64,000 nucleotides of DNA. It comes from Euwallacea fornicatus (Eukaryota; Arthropoda; Insecta; Coleoptera; Curculionidae). A program made the translations under genes and the position numbers. The stretch spans positions 2,170,001 to 2,234,000 of the forward strand of contig NC_089548.1 in assembly GCF_040115645.1 (NCBI RefSeq), written 5' to 3'. Below are positions 1 to 14,300 of this stretch, piece after piece. The number at the start of each line of letters is the position of its first letter. The first letter of the stretch is position 1. The notes under the pieces were generated by a model. That model searched no databases, was not told the origin of the DNA, and was given only the letters and a program-made list of their open reading frames with translations.

Positions 1-1655
1 CCAAAACTTGGAATTTTGATATCAAATGTATTATCAATAATATGCTTTTTATCTTTGGAATTTTATTCCATAAGCAAATAAAGCTAAAAGAAGCAATTTC
101 TTTCCCTTCCAACTTTTGTAAAATCCTAAAATTCATTTATATTTTGGAGTTAAAAACACACATTTTTTTGAAGAAATACAGGGTGATCCAAATGGAAAGG
201 AAGTTTAGTCATAGTTGGAAGGCTCTTATTTATTAATCAATCCTTTATTGGGAATGTGATTAATCTTGTTACATTCACCAATAATTTGTAGTGGCAGTGG
301 TGGAATTTGACAAATGTGTGAGGTAGCAACTTTGGCAAGTGTTAAATTTTAATAGGCACCTGGTAGCATTGTAACATCAATTGATAATCTTTACCATTCA
401 GTAATTTAGCATAAGCTTAAAACAGTTTCTATTCTATTTCTGATATCTATTTCTAATCATTTATCAAAATCCACTATTATCACTGCCTAGTATTTCTTCT
501 AATGTGTCATGATAACTAGGAAGCTTAATTTGAGTTTGATACACTTGACGGATAATTTCCTTAATTGTCTTCTTTATATTGATTAATACATTTTTTTCGA
601 GATTCACGAAGGAATTCTCATGGCTTTCATTCATCGTTGGTTATAATTTGGGCGATAAGTACCTTTAATTTGAGAATTAACAATTCTCCAGATGTTCTAT
701 ATGCAGGTTTACTGATAATTTTTGCTAATTTTAGCAAATAAGAATATATTTATGTATAAATCTTTATGATCAGATGATATGCTACATTGCTGATTAATTC
801 TTAGAATATCATGTGAGCTGATTGATGATTTTGCAATATTTTTATACCGAACAGATAATTGTTCATGTGTTGAATTTGATTTAAGGGAGTATTATCCTGC
901 CTTCTTCATACGCTTCATGTTAAATTGGTTAATTAATGTGAAGTATTTGTTGAATGATATTTTTTCGAGATATTTACACAGAACAGAGAATAGAATGATG
1001 TACCACTATTAGATTTATAACTTCATCTATTAGTTAGACGCACTCTAAGACTGAGAGTTCTCTTAATGCTCTCTGTATTGACCAATAGTTTTTGGCAGGA
1101 TCTTTGAAAAATTGTTTTCGAATCCTTCCACTTTACATTGCGTTCGATAATACAAATTTAATATTGTGATAATGATTATTTCCAGCATTTGCTTTAATTA
1201 TTTCCTGTTTGTCTTAATCTGTAATCCTTTATTTCCTGATTCATTTTCTTCAATGATTTCACCAATTAGTTTTTTTTTTAGCGGTGAAGGATTTTTTTAA
1301 GTGACCTGTAAAACTTTTAATTAAATTGAGCATTATACTGCATTCACATGATCTTAGACATTCTCTGAGGTCGAGCTGAGCTTAAGGTTTAAAAAATCGG
1401 AAAATCCACGTTTCAATTGGGCAATTAGCTGAATGCAAATGCAGTTAAGTTGATTCCAGTTTTTGCGAAGTGTCAATTTTTCACACGGGTTCCTAGTGCA
1501 AACAAACCCGTGTGTAAAAAGTAGTTTGCGCAAAAACCCCATAACCTCCAGCGATTTTTGAGTGATTGCCCTATTGTTTCTGGCTTAATTAGTTCGTCGT
1601 GATCTGCACGTAATTCATTCAGCATTGAGGGATTAGATCTGACGAAAAACAGGTT
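1..1655. other. AT-rich non-coding stretch upstream of SPoCk
   Basis: No reading frame here resembles a protein I know. An isolated transposon-end-like string (acagggtgatcc) starts near 179 with no partner found. A hairpin lies at about 1478-1516: the arms cacacgggtt and aacccgtgtg are separated by about 13 bases and are flanked by T and A runs. Otherwise I see nothing. Confidence 0.5.
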
Positions 1656-2301
1656 TTATGGGTTTACTTATCGTTGCCGCTCGTTTTAAAGCCTCCCTGT
1701 ATAGTGCTTTCAGGCCTTTTCGTCATTTCTTTGATGGGCCTATTATAAGTCACTTAGCTTAGCCAAATGGACCAATCGCGGACGTTTCTTACTGCTGCGG
1801 AGCCCCAAGGCTCCCACGGCGGAAGGCCGCTTCATTATCCCATTGAGAAAATTGGATCACAATTAATTGATGACGGTCGTCAATTTTGTCTTACTTAACC
1901 TGAACTATACAGAGTGACCTCAAAATGAATTTTTCTCGCACCAGTGCTGTTGTACCCCTCCATTGCTTCAGTAAGGAAACCGTTAAGCCGAGTTTCCCGG
2001 CATTACGATGGTGTTTGCTTACCTGTATCCATCATAGTCACAATAGTTCAAAGTCAACAGTAGTAGCGAGATAAAAAAAAGTTGCCATTAATACTTAAGC
2101 ACCGGATGGTTTCGCGATTGTAGTCTTAACATTTACCTGATTCGCCAGGTGAAGTTGATAGGTACCACCAGTACCAGTGAACAATAGCGCGGTCAGTACA
2201 TATCGCGGGTTGCACCAGCTCCGATTTATCAGTACTGCCGACAATAGTTTAGCGTTGAGTGGTCGTTGTGAATTTTGGTTCTCAGTTTTTCGTTTATAAC
2301 A
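1656..2301 (+). promoter_or_regulatory. Possible promoter and 5' leader of the SPoCk gene
   Basis: This stretch is locally richer in G+C than its surroundings (for example 1790-1840) and ends directly at the proposed first SPoCk start codon. No TATA box or start site could be fixed. The call rests on position and base composition only, so it is weak. Confidence 0.25.
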
Positions 2302-2346
2302 ATGTGCGGCAAAATGTGTTGGCCTTTCAAGAAAAAAGAGAAACAG
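2302..2346 (+). CDS. SPoCk: Proposed first coding exon of SPoCk
   Basis: This short frame reads MCGKMCWPFKKKEKQ and ends in phase 0 at a GTACTT donor. The first certain exon at 7963 begins in phase 0 with a good acceptor (tttttttgtcgcag). The ATG has A at -3. Joining the two gives 918 residues and puts the phosphorylated Asp at about 352, close to its place in known SPCA proteins. The Cys- and Lys-rich start could sit at a membrane, but that is speculation. Alternative first exons are possible because this position rests on splice logic alone. Confidence 0.55.
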
Positions 2347-5300
2347 GTACTTATGTGATGGGGAAGAGCTGTTTATAGGATAATCAGTTATTAGTTGTTA
2401 TTGCTAACTCGGAAGTCAGTTGACTTCAGCAGCTAACCGAAATTTACTTATACAGATGCATGACTCTTCAAAAGAAATTCAGGTTAATAAAAAAAATTAA
2501 GATCAAATTTCGGAAATCCCTATTTGACAGAAACTAGTTTCAGCGTACTAACTTGAGTCATAAGGTATTCAGGTTAGTCTAAGTTAGGTTCGATTAATAA
2601 AAAAAAATTTTTGGTGATGGTCCAGATTAATTTAAGGCTCAACAAGATGATTTCCAATTGATGTATTTAAGATCAAGTTGGAATGGAAATGAAGATTGTA
2701 GAAATAAATTTTCTACGGATGAATTGAGATCGTTTTGGTTTTGGGTATCCAATTAAATTAAAGAATTGAATTAAAATTCAAAATGGCTAGTAATCGGTTT
2801 GTAAACATAAATAAATTAAATGTTCTCTTTTTTATATTTTTTCTGGGTTTTCTGCTTATTTAAATAATTGTAAAATTAATTTACCGCGATTACGGTTAAT
2901 ACAGTTAATAATTTGCTTCTTTTGACTGTTTTTTCCATGGCATTACTCTATTATTCAAGCAGGGAGAGCGATAATTTACAAAAAAGGGCTGTGCGGTCGT
3001 GGATAAAATGTAAATCAATTTCAGTACATTTTAATTAGAAAGCAGATGATTTAATTTTAATGGAAAATTTTCCCAGTTTTCTCTGTAGGGTCACTTTTTT
3101 TCACTACGTTTTCAGGCAGTGCAAATGTAGTTCAAATTACCCTAAGCTGCATATTTTATAGTTTACGGGATCCTCGTTGTGAAGAATGTTACGTTAAGGG
3201 AAGCCCTGCACAGAGTAATAAAAGATATGGAACGAAAAATGTATATTTTTTCTGCTTACAGAGAGCAAACTAAATGACTCAGTCACTCATCAGTCAGTAC
3301 GAACTTTGTTGACTTTATTTTTCAGGCTGAATCTCGAAATAAAGCTTTTGCCTTACGACGTTTTAGCGTGTGTTTTTTTTATCTCGTTTGATGTCACAGT
3401 TGACGTACATAAATGAACTACTCTGTACAGGGTCTCTAAAAAAAGCTTGAAGCGTCCAATTATCTCAGATGTCATCAGGTAGTCAGCTCGTAAAAGGATT
3501 TTTATGATACTGCTCATAAACTGATTCATTGCGGTTCCAGTACAATAAATCAGGTGAAATTATAATTCCCTTAGAGTAAAGCCTGATATATATATGATAT
3601 ATATGTACATATGTAAATTGAAGTAACGTATCGCTAAGAAGTTAAACTTTAACGGCTTCGTAAGCTCAATTCATAGATTTTTCGTATTCCTTGTGGCTGC
3701 TGCCAGAAAAGAAATGCCTTCATCGTCTAGTTCTTTCAGTGTGTCGCAGAATTTCGACCTTGCAGAGCTTTCCGAGCTTTGCTCATTGTGAGGAGAACCT
3801 TCTTTCTCAGTTTCCCAAAGCTCTATATATTACGCTTATGTATGCTCACGCTTAAAAATTACGCTATTTTCTTAATGTTAACTTTAGCTATATATTAACA
3901 ATATATAACGCACGTCAAGCGATAAACTAGGCGTAAAGAAAATCGCACATGTATTTACTGTGGAACTGGAAATCACTCCTAAAATGGGACACAAATTTTA
4001 CCAAAATAAGTCTGAAAGGGGGGCCCCGGCCACCTAGGTCCTTGAGGTCCAGCTTAGATGTTAACTTTAACTTTGCGTTAACGATGTGGCACGGGAATCC
4101 ATAAACCAGGTTTAAAGTGGGTGGCTCTTAAGTTTATTGTGAAACTGATAATCATTTCAATGATAGGACACAAATGTTACCCCAAACAAGCCTCTTTCAG
4201 GTTAGTCTTGGTTAATTCATATCAGTTGGTTGGTTTAGGTCAGCAAGTTGGTCATTCGCCATGATTGATCACCATAAGGGCGAATGCCAAGAGTCCAAAT
4301 ATGTCGAGATATTTTCCCTTAAATGTAGTATAGAAATTTTGTTTGTATTTTCCGGACTGCAATGTCATTTTCCATTACGTCTTATTTACTGTGTTAATAG
4401 TCGCACGAAAGCTTTTGAAATAAGCCTATTAGACCTATTATAATAATTTATATTGTGATTTGTTTTCCCAAAATAGGCCTACGAATTGTTATCTGTAGCA
4501 TTCACTAGAGCAATAAATTTTATAAGTTTAACATTATATAAATAATTACTGTTATTAGCGATGGAAACGAATAATCTTTTTCTGCCATAAAGGACTTGTA
4601 AACTGCATGTTGCTGGTGTCCTGTCTTGGTGCGCACTACCGGGTACTGAAGCATCAGGTGGTCTAGATATTAGTTACCACATGGTTATATCTAATTTCAT
4701 CCTGATTTATCTTGATGATAGGGAAAAAAGTCTCTATTTATGCCGAACAGATGTCTGATTTGCCTCCCGAAAACTACAGATTTCCAAGGCTCCTTGAAGG
4801 CAGCAATTTCGGAATTTTTCTTTTTGATTTTACTTTCCTCAGGCATGTTGCTGAGGTTGGTTCTTTTTATATCTCAGCTTTCGTGAGCACACCTCAGGTT
4901 TCTTATGAGTCAAGTAATTGCTCCTGTTAACCAGTAATTGGCCTTTACGTGCCGCAGTTTTGTAAGGGTAATTACCAATGAAAGTAGACTAAATTGGGCC
5001 AAATATATCGCGTTAAATACCTAAAATTAGAAAAAAAAAATACTCTTAAAATAGTAACGTGGTTTGAGACTTCGCTAAATTGAATCACATTGAATATTCT
5101 CAAAAACAAAATTACATAAATCCCAAACGAGCTCGTTTTCTGATGATGTAAACTACCAGTCTTATTATGCCTAATAACTATATTGCAATATTGTTGCCGG
5201 AATTATTTATTGTGTCGCTCGTTTAGCTTATGCTGCACCTCATGTCATTTTAGCAATCACAAATTAAAGTTTGCAATTTTTAGCGTTTACGCGAAAGCCT

Positions 5301-8300
5301 GTACAATGAATATGAAGTGAGCAATAAAATGGCGCCGTGGCCGTTCCACTGGACAGTTGAAATCCACTATTAGAGATTGATTGAGAATTAAACTGAGCGT
5401 AAATGTTCACAAAATAAAGTAAATTATTTTGGAAATTTTGCTCAATTTTAGTATTTTATACCAACCTGTGACAATCAGTTGCAACCAGTGGAATGGCTGC
5501 AAAGCGTATTAACTTGCAAATTTTCATTGTTTCTCTTCATATTCATTGTACCTACTCTTGGCTGGACTGTTAAATACTCCATACTAAATTATTTCTATCA
5601 GAAAATGAATTTTCCATCAACCTCGGAGTAATGTCTCAATTGAATATGAAGCTCGCATTAGCGCTCATTTCGTTCTTCCCTTTGCTTATAAGTACCAGGT
5701 ACCTACCAATTATTTTCTTTTGCGTGAATGGTATCGCAGTTAAATGGCGAATGTTGCCGTGCAGAAGCAGTGATGAAAAGGCAAACACGAGGGAAAGTCA
5801 AATGAACCAATCTTAAAAACGATATTTATTAAGACAATATCAAAAACGAATATGTAATTTTTCAATGAAATCCGCATTGCGTTCAATGCACCTTATCCAT
5901 CGGTTTGGAAGTGTTTGAATGCTCGAAGAAAAAAATCTCTTGGTAGTGTGCACAGGCACTCATGCATTGTCTGAAACAGTTCATTAATAGTTTGAAATTT
6001 CTTCACGCCTAAAGCCTCTTTAATGCGACCAAACAATGATAATCGCCAGGGGCAAGGTCAGGCGAATGTGGAGGATGTGGTGGACATTTAAACTTCAAAT
6101 TTTGGCTGTGCGGGCAGTATGTAGTCGCGTATTATCGTCTGGCAATGGGACGCCATTACTCGGAGATCTTCGCCTTTTGGTTCTGATAGGAGGCTTGAAA
6201 CGGTTCTTCAGAGGTTCTGAGTATATAGCACTGGTAACCGAGTCCCCACGGGGCATGTAGTCTTCTAAAATTACCTCTTTAGCACCCCCAAACAGGATCG
6301 ACATAATCTTTCCTTCCAAGAGCTAGCTGCGAAATTTTTTCGATTTCAGTGAAGAACGTGATGCCACGCTTTTCTTTCTAGTTCGGTTTCAGGTTGATGA
6401 TGGTGCATCTAGGACTCATCTCCAGTGACAATCCTTGTCGCAAGGACATCTTCTGTTTCATACTGATCCAAGTGTTCTTCACAAGCATCAACACGTCAAT
6501 TGTGAAGTCAATTGCTTTGGCACCTACGTTGCTGGCGCCATATCTACTTGGGGAATGTTATGCATAATGCGATGTATGGGGTCATGGCTTATTTTTAAAA
6601 TTTCAGCGATTTCGTTAATAGGTATAGAATAGATAGATAAAAATAATACGAGGATTTTGCTTTCACTAACAATTCAACTACTTAAATGGAGTCGAACGTG
6701 ACAACACAATTTGCTCGATCAGGTCGGGGAGGATCATCTACGGAAGTCACCCCGTTTTTGAGTTTGTCACTTCGTACTGCAACTTCATTCTGTGATGGAT
6801 ATTAATAGGTCGCACTCCTTTACGTGGCAAAAACCAATAACAGAGCGCTGTTCTTCTCTAGTGCAGTGCTCTAGTGAAGTGGCCATTTCAGAACTACCAC
6901 TTTGTGAACAACATCATTTGTTCCCACATTACGATTCTTGTTAGGCTTTTTACGTCTCAGAAATAATATTTTTCCGAATTTATATCACGTAATTCCTGGC
7001 TCATTTTTTTATTGGCTGCTTTTACGGTTTTCATTTGACTCTGCCTCGTATAAAGGTTGCGACTAGGGTGAATTCATTGTTATAATATTGAATTTTTCGA
7101 TTTTTTTGCCGACATTCGTAAGGATTTGCCTGGTCACATCTATGCACTAATTGTGAGCTCATGTAGCTCGCTAAATTCTTAGCTGAACCCACAAAGTTGT
7201 GGTCAAAGGCTGTGGGGATTGCGTTTCTATGTGTTCGCAGCATCTCGGCTGTCCAGCTATGAAAAGAGGATCGCGGGCTTCTATCTTCAAGGAGGACCCC
7301 CTGAATGTCTAGATTTGAAAGGTGGACTCCGGCCATCCAGGAGTATAAAAGAGATCTCGAAATTTTAGGTCCGAAAGGTAGATCACGGTCTTTCATGTTC
7401 GTGGCCAGCTCCTCCCCCGTTGTGGTTCTGAAATTGACTCTGACCCCGCAGGTCTCAAAGTGTGGCTCCGGCTGACCCTAATCTGGATTAGCTCGCGGTA
7501 AAGGACCTTACAGTGACATGTAAATAGTCTAATTACCAAAAGCTGGGCAATGAAAATATTGTGTTGTGTTCAGCGCTTGTATGTATTATGAGCCAATTTG
7601 CATAAAGATTAAAAATGGTGTCGTGATATGAATGCTAATTTATTTTAAAAAATTATCGATGTGCTCCCCTGTGCGTAAACTACGCACAACAGGCACAAAG
7701 GCGAATAATATTACATCTAAATTGTGGGAATCCTCAGCAAAATACGTTTTCACAATTGAAGTATATTAGTAAATTAGCGGAGCTTCCGGATTGTATTAAT
7801 GAAGCGGATACCAGGTGATTCGATTCGCCTCGCGGTACCTGAAATCTAACCGCAGTCATATTTTGTTAATAATAACTTAACAGTACACTGGATTTGATTA
7901 ATAATGAGAAAAAAAACGGTCTTGACCCGTATATTTGTAATAATTTGATTTTTTTGTCGCAGGACGATACGACTGTTGTAAATTGGGTGGCAGCCAGCGA
8001 AGCGAGCAGTTTGTGTTGTGAAGAGCTTGCCCAAAGATTGGAGGTTGATGTTACCAAGGGGTTAACACCACAGGAGGCGGAGAAAAGACGACTCATCGCA
8101 GGGTAAGACAGAAACGAATTAATCGTATTTTTTAATACAGTCAAGCGTAAAATACAATTTTGTACTTTCAAAAGAGAACGCAAAATAGCGACTTTACGGG
8201 GAATTTTACTTGCTTGCTTAGCGCTCGCACACGAGCTTTATCGCTGCTTTGCGCTACCGACGAATGCAACGGCTGCACATATATTAAATGTTTATTTAAC

Positions 8301-11300
8301 ATTATTTAGCGTTATCATTTATTTGTGCCACATTTTGGGCTTAGCGAACGTGCCTAATTTGGTTAATTTTCGTTTTTGGGCAAGAAATGCATATTTATAA
8401 CCATCAAATTAAAGCCAAGAAGTCAGTGAGCTGGATTTTGTCGTCGTTTCACTAGATAGAAATACATGTAACATTTGTTCGTCGAATCTTCAACATTAAT
8501 ACGAATTTTTTTGGTTTTGGAAGCCCCTCCATACGAAGGTTCGTCAAATTGTATTTTTAACATTCTAATACGGCATTAGACGCATCCATGATCAACAAAG
8601 GATTCATATATATGTATATTGGTTGTATTAGTAAACGTGACTTCAAACGACTGTACATTTTTCTGAAATTTTTCAGAGGGGTAGGTGGTACTCAATTTTG
8701 ACCATTTTTCCACTGTTACTCTTTTGGGAAAAGCAATATTATTAAGAACATAGATTAAATTGATCGTCTTGATGCACTCTTGTTAATCTGCACTAGATGG
8801 GCTGCTCTTCCAGTTCCCGAGATATGGAGTCTAGCTTCAGTTCCAATTTTCTTAATTTTGAAAGGGCCTCAAAATAAAGAGTACTCAAGCGGGGTATTTG
8901 GCGACATTGGTGAAGCCTCCCGGCTGGTTTTAGTTAGAAAGGTGTTTACAAATATGTTCTATTTTTACTCTTTATTTCTTGTATGAATTACTCTCAAAAG
9001 ACGCAGCGAAGTCATCGAGTCGACGAGCATAATAAAAAATGATAATAAAAATAATAAATGGTAATAAAGGACGAAAAGTAATTGAAAGTAACGGAATAAG
9101 CCAAAAGATTAAAATTATAAGACAGTTGTTGCTCTTGAAAAAAAAAGAACTGAACTTCAATACTTCGTTTGCACCAATTTTAATGGACAAATTAATTCAT
9201 TAATCGTGTTTTTTACCTTGTTCTCTAGACCGTAATACCTAAATTTCGTGTATGACTAGGATCGATTTAATTGATTACAACGACCACTACCATAGTTCCC
9301 CGATTTGGATTTTTTGCATCTATTTAAGCAGCATTTTAATGCACGTCAGTTCTAGCTCATTAAAATGTGCTACAGCTGAATTGGATTATTAACATATGTA
9401 ATGCTTAGTTGGCTACCTTTTCTTATTACCTCCATATCTCCTGTGCCGGTCCTACAGCTCCAAACACGTTTTTAGATATTTAACAGTTGATATACAAACG
9501 TCCTACTGAGTATTTACATGCATCCTAGGGCGAGAACATACTGCTTATACGGGTTTAAGTTTGTATTTGAATACAAATAAGTATTGGAATGTAAAATATG
9601 GATTTCCAAAATTTTTCCCAGATCCAGTATACTAGATCTCCTGCCTTGATTTAAAAGCGTGTGCTAGAAAAGGATACGCTACGCAGCAGTTAGAACCACA
9701 GCTTAGTAGGAATAATACTGGCATATAATTCTTTAAACATGCAAAATCAGATATTTGATTTGAATTTTCACACTTTGATGTTCAATAATTGACTGTTAAT
9801 TTGAGGAACACAAATTATTGAAAAATTGCAGCGTTAATTGATCAGCAGTTATCGATAATTATTTGGCAAGTATCATTGAAATGTATCGATGTAAAATAAG
9901 AACTAAAGTAGTTTTTAAATATTCATCATTCATTTCGTAATTCAATTTCATAGCTTTTCAGGCTCATGCAATTTTTAGAAAACACGCCTTCATGCAACAA
10001 TTATAGATAATATTGATGCATTACTGAACGCTATTACATTTGGTAATTTTTTCAATTTTGGAAGTGCAATTACTGCAATTTTTCTATTTGAAATTTTCAC
10101 CTTAAAAATGAACAACACTCCGACAGAATATGGTTTCAGAAACGTATTATTGCTGATCCAGCCATTGATGTGTTTATGTCATGCTTTTAGGTTGATGGAG
10201 CATTACTTTTTATATGTTTGCCGCAGTTTTCCTGCTGCAAATAGGTCCATGTGATGCAAAATATTTAGATGTATAATTAAATAAAAATGTTAATTGATGA
10301 TTTGGAATGCTACACTTTATACCCCGATATTGATACATTTATGGCGTCTTTTTTTAACTGAAAAACTGTACTTTTTTGTATGTTTTCTGCGAATTTTATT
10401 GCCGCAGCATTCGTGCTTGATTAAGTGGAAATTTTCAGTTTCAAAATGGCCACAACAAAAAAGAAATCTGGCACTGGGAGATTTTCAGAGCACTATAAGT
10501 TCTAACTCGATTCTGTTATCTGTATGAGACCTTTCTTAGCCGATAGAGCGAACTTTTTTACACGACTCCTGGGAACGCCATTACTGCAGGTTTCGTATTT
10601 TCAATTTCTTTTATTTTCAAATGCAATCCTTGGTATTCATCGAACGAGTTTGGCAATTCTTTACTATCCAGGCAACTTAAATATCATGTAGTTTTCATAC
10701 TTTTTGAGTGTAGTCTATTTACTTTTCCACACTCTTGAGAGCACTGTTGAGATATTCTTTTTGATAGCATTTTGCAAAGGAGATTTTATGAGCAAAAAAC
10801 GGAGGAACTTCATTTCTTCGTAGATCTTTTTAGTCACCTTGTAAGGAACATTCCATCGACCTTTTTTCTGCCGATTTTTTGTTCAGTCCTCTGTTTTTTC
10901 CGCGTACCTGCTGAAAAAAAAAACATTAAAATTGGGCAAAGCATAACAAAGGTGTGTACTCAGGCGCTTATACATCTGAGTGCATTTGGACATCACTTTT
11001 TTTAACTGTACAATTTCCTTTGCTTAGATACAACGAATTTTCCGTGTCAGTGGAAGACCCACCATGGAAAAAATATTTAGAACAATTCAAAAACCCCCTG
11101 ATCCTGCTTCTGCTGGCATCGGCTGTAGTTTCAGGAGCAATGCAGCAGTTAGATGACGCCATTAGCATCACCTGCGCCATTATCATTGTGGTGACTGTGG
11201 CCTTTGTGCAGGAATATCGGTCAGAAAAGAGCTTGCAGGAGTTAACAAAGCTCGTTCCCCCATCTTGCCATTGGTGAGCTAGATTTATTTAACTCAAAAC

Positions 11301-14300
11301 TGTGGCTAATCAAAACTTTCAGCATGCGTGCAGGGACGCCAGAAACTTTTCTTGCCAGAGAACTAGTCCCCGGAGATATAGTCTTACTGAATGTGGGAGA
11401 TCGGGTTCCTGCAGATTTAAGGCTCTTTGAGGCCACCGATCTGCTTATCGATGAAAGTAGCTTCACAGGAGAGACTGAACCATCAAGGTTCGTTCTGGTA
11501 ATTAATTTTAAACGTATTTCAAAATGTTTTTTTTTTCGTATTAGGAAAAATACAGATTCAGTATTAAGGCCCAATGGAGCCCACTCATCCAACACCAACA
11601 TTGCCTTCATGGGCACCCTCGTCCGAGCCGGCAACGGCAAAGTAAATTTTCCATAATTTTTATTGTAGATATATTTATATTCGTAGTGTACTTAATTCCA
11701 GGGCATAGCAGTGAGTACAGGCACAAATAGCGAGTTTGGCTCAGTCTTCAAAATGATGCAAGAAGAAAAAGCTCCAAAAACGCCGCTGCAAAAATCTATG
11801 GACTCACTAGGGGCGCAGCTGTCTCTATATTCTTTTGCCATCATCGCGGTCATCCTTCTGATCGGTTGGTGGCAAGGCAAGTTGCTGTTGGAAATGTTCC
11901 AGATCGGGGTTAGTTTGGCAGTCGCTGCCATTCCAGAAGGTGCGAAGTCCGATATTTCCTAAGATAAATGGTGACATTGTTATTATTTACAGGGTTGCCT
12001 ATTGTGGTAACTGTGACTTTGGCGTTGGGGGTGATGAGGATGGCCAAAAGGAAGGCGATCGTTAAGAAGCTGCCGACTGTAGAAACTCTGGGTGAGTATG
12101 TATATTGGACCTGGTGATCATAAAAAATACAACCAGGCGATGGAACGTGAACTGCAAATGTAGGGCGTTGATTCAGCCATTTGCTACTCGTCATCAAACA
12201 TCTGAGAAACAGATAACAGCTGACGAATTTATCGGAGACATGCCTTTGATATTTCAACGCCTCCAACGGTTTAAAATCGGGAAATCTTACCGGCCATTTA
12301 ATCACCATCAATTTTCCAGGATATCGCTCGGATATTTCAAGGCTTATTTGAACATTTGAAATGTTTCCGTTAGGTATTATAAATCACTCACACTTCGTAT
12401 CCACCATCAAAAGTAATCATGACATTAAATTTAATATTTATGATGGGTGGTTTCTCCTCGGTTTGTTTAAGTTCCATAATAATTTAAATAGTAGTAAAAC
12501 TTCCGACTTCCTATAGCATTTCTGGAATCGAATTCCTGCGAAAAATTAAATGAAAAATGCATTTCAGGTTGTGTTAACGTGATATGCAGTGATAAGACTG
12601 GTACGATTACAAGAAACGAAATGACAGCTACTGTTCTAGTCACATCTGACGGCTATATTGCGGAATTAAGTGGAGCGGGCTACAACGACCACGGTCAGGT
12701 ATTGTTGCACAAGTGCGAAAATCCCGACAAGGCCAGAGACAGCGTTGCCAATTTATTAGAGGTGAGTCATTTTATCATAAGTCACGAGCATGTAATTAGG
12801 GCAGTTCGTGCGAATAATTGCGAAATGTATGCATTTTCTCGTAACTAATGAAATGGTGTAAGTGGTTCTTAAGGAAGTCATCATAAAGGGAATTATTAAA
12901 TAAAACGTTCTAGGTAGGCTCAGTGGCAAATAATGCCTTAATTACCGATGAGACGCTAATGGGGCAACCCACAGAGGGTGCTTTATTAGCCGCCGCGATG
13001 AAGCACGGAATGTACAACGTCGCCGATAGATACGTGAGGTAATTTAATCCCATCTCTTAATTTAACTAAAATAAATAGAGGGTGGTTTGTGATGCAGGTT
13101 GAAGGAGTATCCGTTTTCCTCCGAACAAAAAATGATGGCGGTTAAGGTGGTATCAAAATACGACTCTAATAAAGGAGAAATATATTTCGCCAAAGGTGCT
13201 TTGGAGAAGATATTGCCAAAGTGCACAACATACAGAGTGAACGGTAGATTAAAACAAACTCGTATAAAATTATGATAAATCATTTATTTTTTCAGGGATT
13301 GATCAGCCTCTGACGTTGGAAAAACGCACCGATTTCAATGCCGAATGTACAGAAATAGGGAAAAAAGGTCTACGGGTGATCGCCTTAGCTAGAGGTCCGT
13401 AGTTTCAGTCATAAAATTTTAAAATCATCCGTTCGTTTTCATTTTCAGGTGAAAGCATGAACGAACTAACATACTTAGGGATAGTGGGCATTTGCGATCC
13501 CCCTCGGCCGATGGTACGGGAAGCCATCAATATTTTAACAGAGTCCGGAGTGCAAGTTAAAATGGTTACCGGAGATGCCATGGAAACAGCAGTAGCGATT
13601 GGTTAGCAATAAACAAATAAGCCAAAGTGACAAATTAAGCATGTGAATATTTACAATTTAGCCCAATCCATTGGTCTACAGACTCAAGCGTCAAATGTCC
13701 TTTCGGGTGAGCAGTTGGACGCGTTTTCGGAACCGGAACTGGATGGCGCAGTGCCGCATGCCACTGTTTTCTACAGGGTGTCGCCAAAGAACAAATTGTC
13801 TATTGTTAAATCGCTTCAAAGGTCAGTTTTCGATTAAGGTGGTGTTAGCGCAGCCTTGCTGCAATATGGCTCATTTGAATAAAATATTCATTTAGTTACA
13901 CCGAATACATACATACATAGAAACACCGAATATGTTTATAATCAAACGATGTCATATATTTGTGATTTTCTAAATCTTTTTTATGGGTATTACTTGGAAA
14001 TGATCTTCAACCCATTTTAATACTTAATTTCTTTCCTTAGATGTGGCTATATCGTCGGTATGACTGGAGACGGGGTAAATGACGGTGTGGCTCTAAAGAA
14101 AGCCGACATAGGTATTGCCATGGGCAAGAACGGGACGGATGTATGCAAAGAAGCTGCAGATATGATCCTCGTAGACGATGATTTTTACACTATTATGTAA
14201 GTTAAGATTCGGATCGTTGCCATTTTACATTAAATTTCTTGTTGCAGTGCTGCCATTGAAGAAGGCAAAAGCATATTTCACAATATCAGGAATTTCGTGG

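Larger units (their letters stand above)
2347..7962. other. SPoCk intron 1 (about 5.6 kb), repeat-bearing
   Basis: Apart from the two-unit tandem repeat at 3.87-4.2 kb and the mariner relic at 5.85-6.8 kb, I recognise nothing coding. A 121-codon open frame on the minus strand at 7031-7396 has no recognisable domain and overlaps short internally repeated text (for example tgaaaggtggactc and cgaaaggtagatca around 7315-7385). Confidence 0.5.

Noticed and set aside
5631..5816. Signal-peptide-like frame (MSQLNMKLALALISFFPLL)
   Set aside because: No downstream exon of a secreted protein fits on this strand; it lies in SPoCk intron 1 and hydrophobic short frames arise easily in AT-rich DNA.
6036..6319. 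Overlapping frames on both strands near 6.1-6.3 kb
   Set aside because: Pieces and shadows of the decayed mariner transposase.
7031..7396. 121-codon minus-strand frame
   Set aside because: No recognisable domain; intronic, with internally repeated text.
7894..8106. In-frame ATG at 7894 as the start of SPoCk
   Set aside because: The first residues would be translated from the T-rich tract and tttgtcgcag acceptor that precede the conserved exon; the exon really starts at 7963.
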